This document shows, piece by piece, positions 5,265-7,825 of a stretch of DNA of 7,825 nt. A program made the position numbers and the translations under genes. The DNA comes from Planctomycetes bacterium RBG_13_46_10 (lineage in GTDB: Bacteria; Planctomycetota; Phycisphaerae; Sedimentisphaerales; Anaerobacaceae), in NCBI GenBank assembly GCA_001824645.1, contig MHYD01000071.1:20018-27842 (forward strand). Direction: 5' to 3'. Every line of letters begins with the position of its first letter. Position 1 is the first letter of the stretch. The notes below the pieces were generated by a model. The model saw only the letters and a program-made list of their open reading frames with translations, had not been told where the DNA came from and did no database searches.

Positions 5265-6184
5265 ATAGCTCCTAAATCTTTTTGTCTCAGGCATTGTGCG
5301 ACGGCCTGCGCTCCCTGTCCGATGCGTGGCCCCAAACGCAGCACCGTATCCGGGTTAATAACGTAGATTTTTTTGTTCTTTACCGCGGTTAGATTAGCAA
5401 ACCTGCTCCAGAATTTCTCCGCTGATTCCTGCTGTTTTGCCATATCCTGCGTTCCCATCGCCGACTGAATTATCACTTCAGCTCCACAGCCGGATATTGC
5501 CTCCGTCGATATTGAAGGATACTGATCGCCTGTCGGCGCTATAGCGTTTTGACCTCCAGCCAACTCGATGATTTCGTTCACGAATGTATTCACACCTGCT
5601 ACTCGCACCGGCTCTGTCTGTATGACCCATAGAACCTTGACTCTTTTGAGTGAAGAGGATGCTTCTCGGATTTGGCCGAGCTGTTCCTTTATGCCTTCGT
5701 CAAGCTGCTCGGCCTTTTCAAGGCAGCTGGTCGCCTGACCTATTAGCCGAATCGCAGCGAAAAGCTCATTGATTGACTCAACCCGCAATGAAAGAACGTT
5801 TAACCCTGCCCTTTTAAGTACTTGAGCAGCCTCGTTATGCTGGAGAAATGTCTCGCAGACAACTAAATCGGGTTTGGAGGCAATGATTACCTCGGTATTC
5901 GGCTGCCAGAAAGACCCTGTCTTCGGCTTGTCTTTTGCCTCGGCTGGCCAGTCACAGTCGCTTGATACTGCAACAATCTTGTCACCCAATCCAAGTGCAA
6001 AAATAATCTCGGTCAGATTAGGCGAAAGCGATACTATCCTTCGTGGCACGACCATCCCTTCGACTTTGCTCAGGGCAGGCTTGGCCGTGCTTTCGCTGAT
6101 TTCGGACCCATGCCGTAAAAAAATTATCGCCACAACAGCGAAAAAAACAATAGCAACAATTGCAAATAGTTTTTTCATATTCAC
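5255..6184 (-). CDS. btuF: Periplasmic corrinoid/chelate-binding protein (BtuF-like), membrane-anchored, with in-frame repeat
   Basis: This 309-residue protein captures the substrate outside the inner membrane and delivers it to the permease. The N-terminus MNMKKLFAIVAIVFFAVVAIIFL is a signal anchor with neither a lipobox Cys nor an obvious AxA cleavage site. Mature BtuF-type sequence begins at RRIVSLSPNLTEIIFALG (48-65). It continues through GVS-like VAVSSDCDWP (71-80), KPKTGSFWQPNTEVIIASKPDLVV (86-109) and the C-terminal lobe with NEIIELAGGQNA (203-214) and STEAI (226-230). Glu98 and Glu228 align with the BtuC-docking glutamates. CDWP and the overall pattern favour cobalamin over siderophore, but this is not certain. 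Residues 36-43 (PALSKVEG) are encoded by a short repeat inserted between anchor and domain. The GTG at 6184 overlaps the mutL stop (GTGA), but the ATG at 6178 is an equally good start for the signal sequence. Confidence 0.9.
   Translation of the reverse strand: MNMKKLFAIVAIVFFAVVAIIFLRHGSEISESTAKPALSKVEGMVVPRRIVSLSPNLTEIIFALGLGDKIVAVSSDCDWPAEAKDKPKTGSFWQPNTEVIIASKPDLVVCETFLQHNEAAQVLKRAGLNVLSLRVESINELFAAIRLIGQATSCLEKAEQLDEGIKEQLGQIREASSSLKRVKVLWVIQTEPVRVAGVNTFVNEIIELAGGQNAIAPTGDQYPSISTEAISGCGAEVIIQSAMGTQDMAKQQESAEKFWSRFANLTAVKNKKIYVINPDTVLRLGPRIGQGAQAVAQCLRQKDLGAITP
6056..6083. repeat. PALSKVEG-type interspersed repeat inside btuF
   Basis: The minus strand reads GCCTGCCCTGAGCAAAGTCG followed by AAGGG. 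This is translated in frame as PALSKVEG in BtuF and would read ACPEQSRR in the next frame. From memory, this unit and its close variants with the CCCTGAGC...GTCGAAGGG core recur many times in unrelated environmental bacterial genomes, both between and within genes. The outer CCCT/AGGG bases pair, giving an imperfect small palindrome. Only one copy is in this window. It falls in the flexible linker between the membrane anchor and the folded domain, where an insertion would be tolerated. Confidence 0.6.
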
Positions 6185-7825
6185 GTGCGCTTAAACTGTT
6201 TTTCCAAATCACTTAATGAGAATTTTATCGTAGTAGGTCTGCCATGCGGACATCTTCCTGCATAATCGACTTGCTGCCTGTCTGCAAGCAGTTGTTCTAT
6301 TTCGCTGTTGCTTAATCTCTGGCCGGCCTTTATAGCTGCTTTACAGGCAGCCATATTTAAAACCTCATCAAGCAGTCTTTCCGGGTCGAGGCCTACACCT
6401 TTTTCCGTTAATAAGTCGATTAAATCGCGAACAAAATCAATTGTATCTGCTCTTGCCAGCATAGTGGGAAACGCCTGTATAGCATATACACGAGGACCGA
6501 ATGGTACAAGCTCGATCCCTAATTTTTCAATAAGCTCAGCATTTGTTTTTAAAATATCAACCTGGGCATCTGTAATCTCGAGGCTTTCGGGTATCAGCAA
6601 TCTCTGAGATTCGAGTTTGCTGTTTTGTATTCGGCTGTGCAATCTCTCGTATAGTATTCGTTCGTGAAGAGCGTGCTGGTCGATAATAAGAAAGCCGTTG
6701 TCGATTTGCTCAATAATGTAGCTGTCATGTATTTGCAGGAATTTTACTTGTGACAAGCCGGCTTGGTCTATATTGGGGTAAGCAGTGGTATCCGCAGCCT
6801 GGATGTCAATTGCTCTTTGTCCGCTGGAGAAATCTGTTGTTGCTAAGCCGGTTTGTCCGGCTGCGGCTTGGCGCTCCGCCGTGATGAGCTGTTGTGTTTG
6901 GACGGGCCTATGCTTTTTGAAAAATTCAGCCATGGCATCTGTAATCTTTTGGCTTCTATGACCTGTTCCAAATGCGTGTCCTGTATGTTCTGTTATTGGA
7001 ATCTTTGCATGTGTCTGAATCTCTGTTCCAAGGAGTTTTTCTCTAAGGCAGCCGAGGATTTGGGAATGGATGAGGTTGGCATTATAAAAACGCACTTCGA
7101 TTTTGGTTGGGTGTACATTGACATCGTAATCTTCGTAAGGCATTTGAATATATAAAAAAGCAACCGGGAATCTGTCCGGTTCCATGTTTCCTCGATAAGC
7201 TTCCTTGATTGCGTGCGAGATAAACTTGTCACGGATGAATCGCCCATTTAAGAATACATATTGAAATTTATTGCTTGTTTTGGAAATATCGGGCCTGCCC
7301 AGCAGTGCGAAGATATGTATTCCTTTTTCGTCGCTTTCAGTTTCAATAAGATTCTCAGAAATTTCTTTTGAGAACAACTCCACTATACGCTGGCGAAGAC
7401 TGTCTCTGCCTGATAAACGGTAAATCTCTCTGCCATTATGTATGAGCGTCAAATCTAAATTGCTATTTGCCAGTGCGATGCGTGTGAACTGTTCGGTGAT
7501 ATGTTCCATTTCGGTGTTAGCAGTTCGCAGAAATTTGCGTCTTGCGGGCAGCTTATAGAAAAGGTCTCTGACCTGGATTGTTGTGCCGAAATCGGCGCTG
7601 CACGGGCTTCCGCTGCCTTTACTTCCGCAATCAATCTCGACGCAATTGGCTGTATTTGAATCTTTTATTCTGCTCACAGCTTTGATTTGTGCAACCGAAG
7701 CGATACTTGCTAACGCCTCTCCTCTAAAACCGAGGGTCGATATGTTGTGCAAATCTTGACTGGTTTTGATTTTGCTGGTTGTGTGTGACTCAAATGCCCT
7801 GACTAAATCTTCGCCGTCCATTCCG
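6181..7825 (-). CDS. mutL: DNA mismatch repair protein MutL, endonuclease-type, 5' end outside the window
   Basis: The frame runs open to the right edge (547 visible codons before TGA at 6181-6183). Codon GGA precedes the first visible Met, as expected within the conserved DNGxGM/I-xxEDL motif, so that Met is internal and roughly the first 80-90 residues are missing. Counting from it, the GHKL ATPase has HTTSKI (13-18), GFRGEALASIASV (31-43) and FYKLPARRKFL (88-98), followed by NVHPTKIEVRF (235-245) with the conserved lysine. A variable linker spans about 265-355. The C-terminal dimerisation domain carries DQHALHERILYE (381-392), an exact match to the DQHA-x2-E-x4-E metal-dependent nickase motif, plus ACKAAIKAG (492-500) and CPHGRPT (524-530). 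This MutL should therefore nick DNA itself, as in organisms without MutH. It is translationally coupled to btuF by a 4-bp overlap. Confidence 0.96.
   Translation of the reverse strand, partial: GMDGEDLVRAFESHTTSKIKTSQDLHNISTLGFRGEALASIASVAQIKAVSRIKDSNTANCVEIDCGSKGSGSPCSADFGTTIQVRDLFYKLPARRKFLRTANTEMEHITEQFTRIALANSNLDLTLIHNGREIYRLSGRDSLRQRIVELFSKEISENLIETESDEKGIHIFALLGRPDISKTSNKFQYVFLNGRFIRDKFISHAIKEAYRGNMEPDRFPVAFLYIQMPYEDYDVNVHPTKIEVRFYNANLIHSQILGCLREKLLGTEIQTHAKIPITEHTGHAFGTGHRSQKITDAMAEFFKKHRPVQTQQLITAERQAAAGQTGLATTDFSSGQRAIDIQAADTTAYPNIDQAGLSQVKFLQIHDSYIIEQIDNGFLIIDQHALHERILYERLHSRIQNSKLESQRLLIPESLEITDAQVDILKTNAELIEKLGIELVPFGPRVYAIQAFPTMLARADTIDFVRDLIDLLTEKGVGLDPERLLDEVLNMAACKAAIKAGQRLSNSEIEQLLADRQQVDYAGRCPHGRPTTIKFSLSDLEKQFKRT

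Noticed and set aside
6018..6212. Minus-strand ORF containing ACPEQSRR
   Set aside because: It is an alternate frame of btuF across the repeat and the mutL end; the ACPEQSRR string is simply the second frame of the repeat unit, not a separate gene.
6100..6300. Possible cobalamin riboswitch ahead of btuF
   Set aside because: The upstream sequence is mutL coding DNA that overlaps btuF, and no B12-box-like conserved core is visible there.

Overview
All confidently identified genes in this window lie on the minus strand, so gene order is best read from the right edge to the left: mutL (5' end outside the window) - btuF-like - btuC-like - btuD-like - dksA/traR-like - yacG - an unrecognised polytopic membrane protein - an RluB/RsuA-type pseudouridine synthase (3' end outside the window). 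The content is ordinary chromosomal housekeeping plus one nutrient-uptake ABC transporter. I found no phage, IS, CRISPR, tRNA or rRNA, and no convincing new multi-gene system.

The gene set and sequence style suggest an uncultured, AT-leaning Gram-negative bacterium, most likely a planctomycete of the Phycisphaerae type. This is inference from memory of family variants, not from a search. Clues are a DksA-like protein with a half-degraded zinc finger of a kind I associate with Planctomycetota, a MutL that carries the endonuclease motif and so fits methyl-independent mismatch repair, mostly weak Shine-Dalgarno sequences, and a short PALSKVEG-encoding repeat often seen in environmental genomes.

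Region 3318-7825 looks like one transcription unit. mutL overlaps btuF by 4 bp (GTGA), btuF is 18 nt from btuC with a small hairpin at the junction, and btuC overlaps btuD by 4 bp (ATGA). The three btu-like genes form a complete importer: an extracytoplasmic binding protein, a FecCD-type permease and an ATPase. The substrate is a corrinoid or possibly an iron chelate. No outer-membrane receptor and no cobalamin riboswitch are visible. btuC and btuF are clearly richer in G+C than their neighbours: 63% in sampled 60-base lines, against 30-33% in the membrane-protein gene and mutL.

Region 1-3317 holds four separately spaced genes (gaps of 174, 182, 148 and 286 bp), each with a plausible promoter of its own. 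The 286-bp gap at 668-953 also holds a 20-codon plus-strand ORF behind a near-perfect Shine-Dalgarno sequence, and an inverted repeat with 13 of 14 matching positions. The points most worth following up are the repeat spliced in frame into BtuF, the degenerate DksA, and the compositional break inside a translationally coupled mutL-btuFCD unit.
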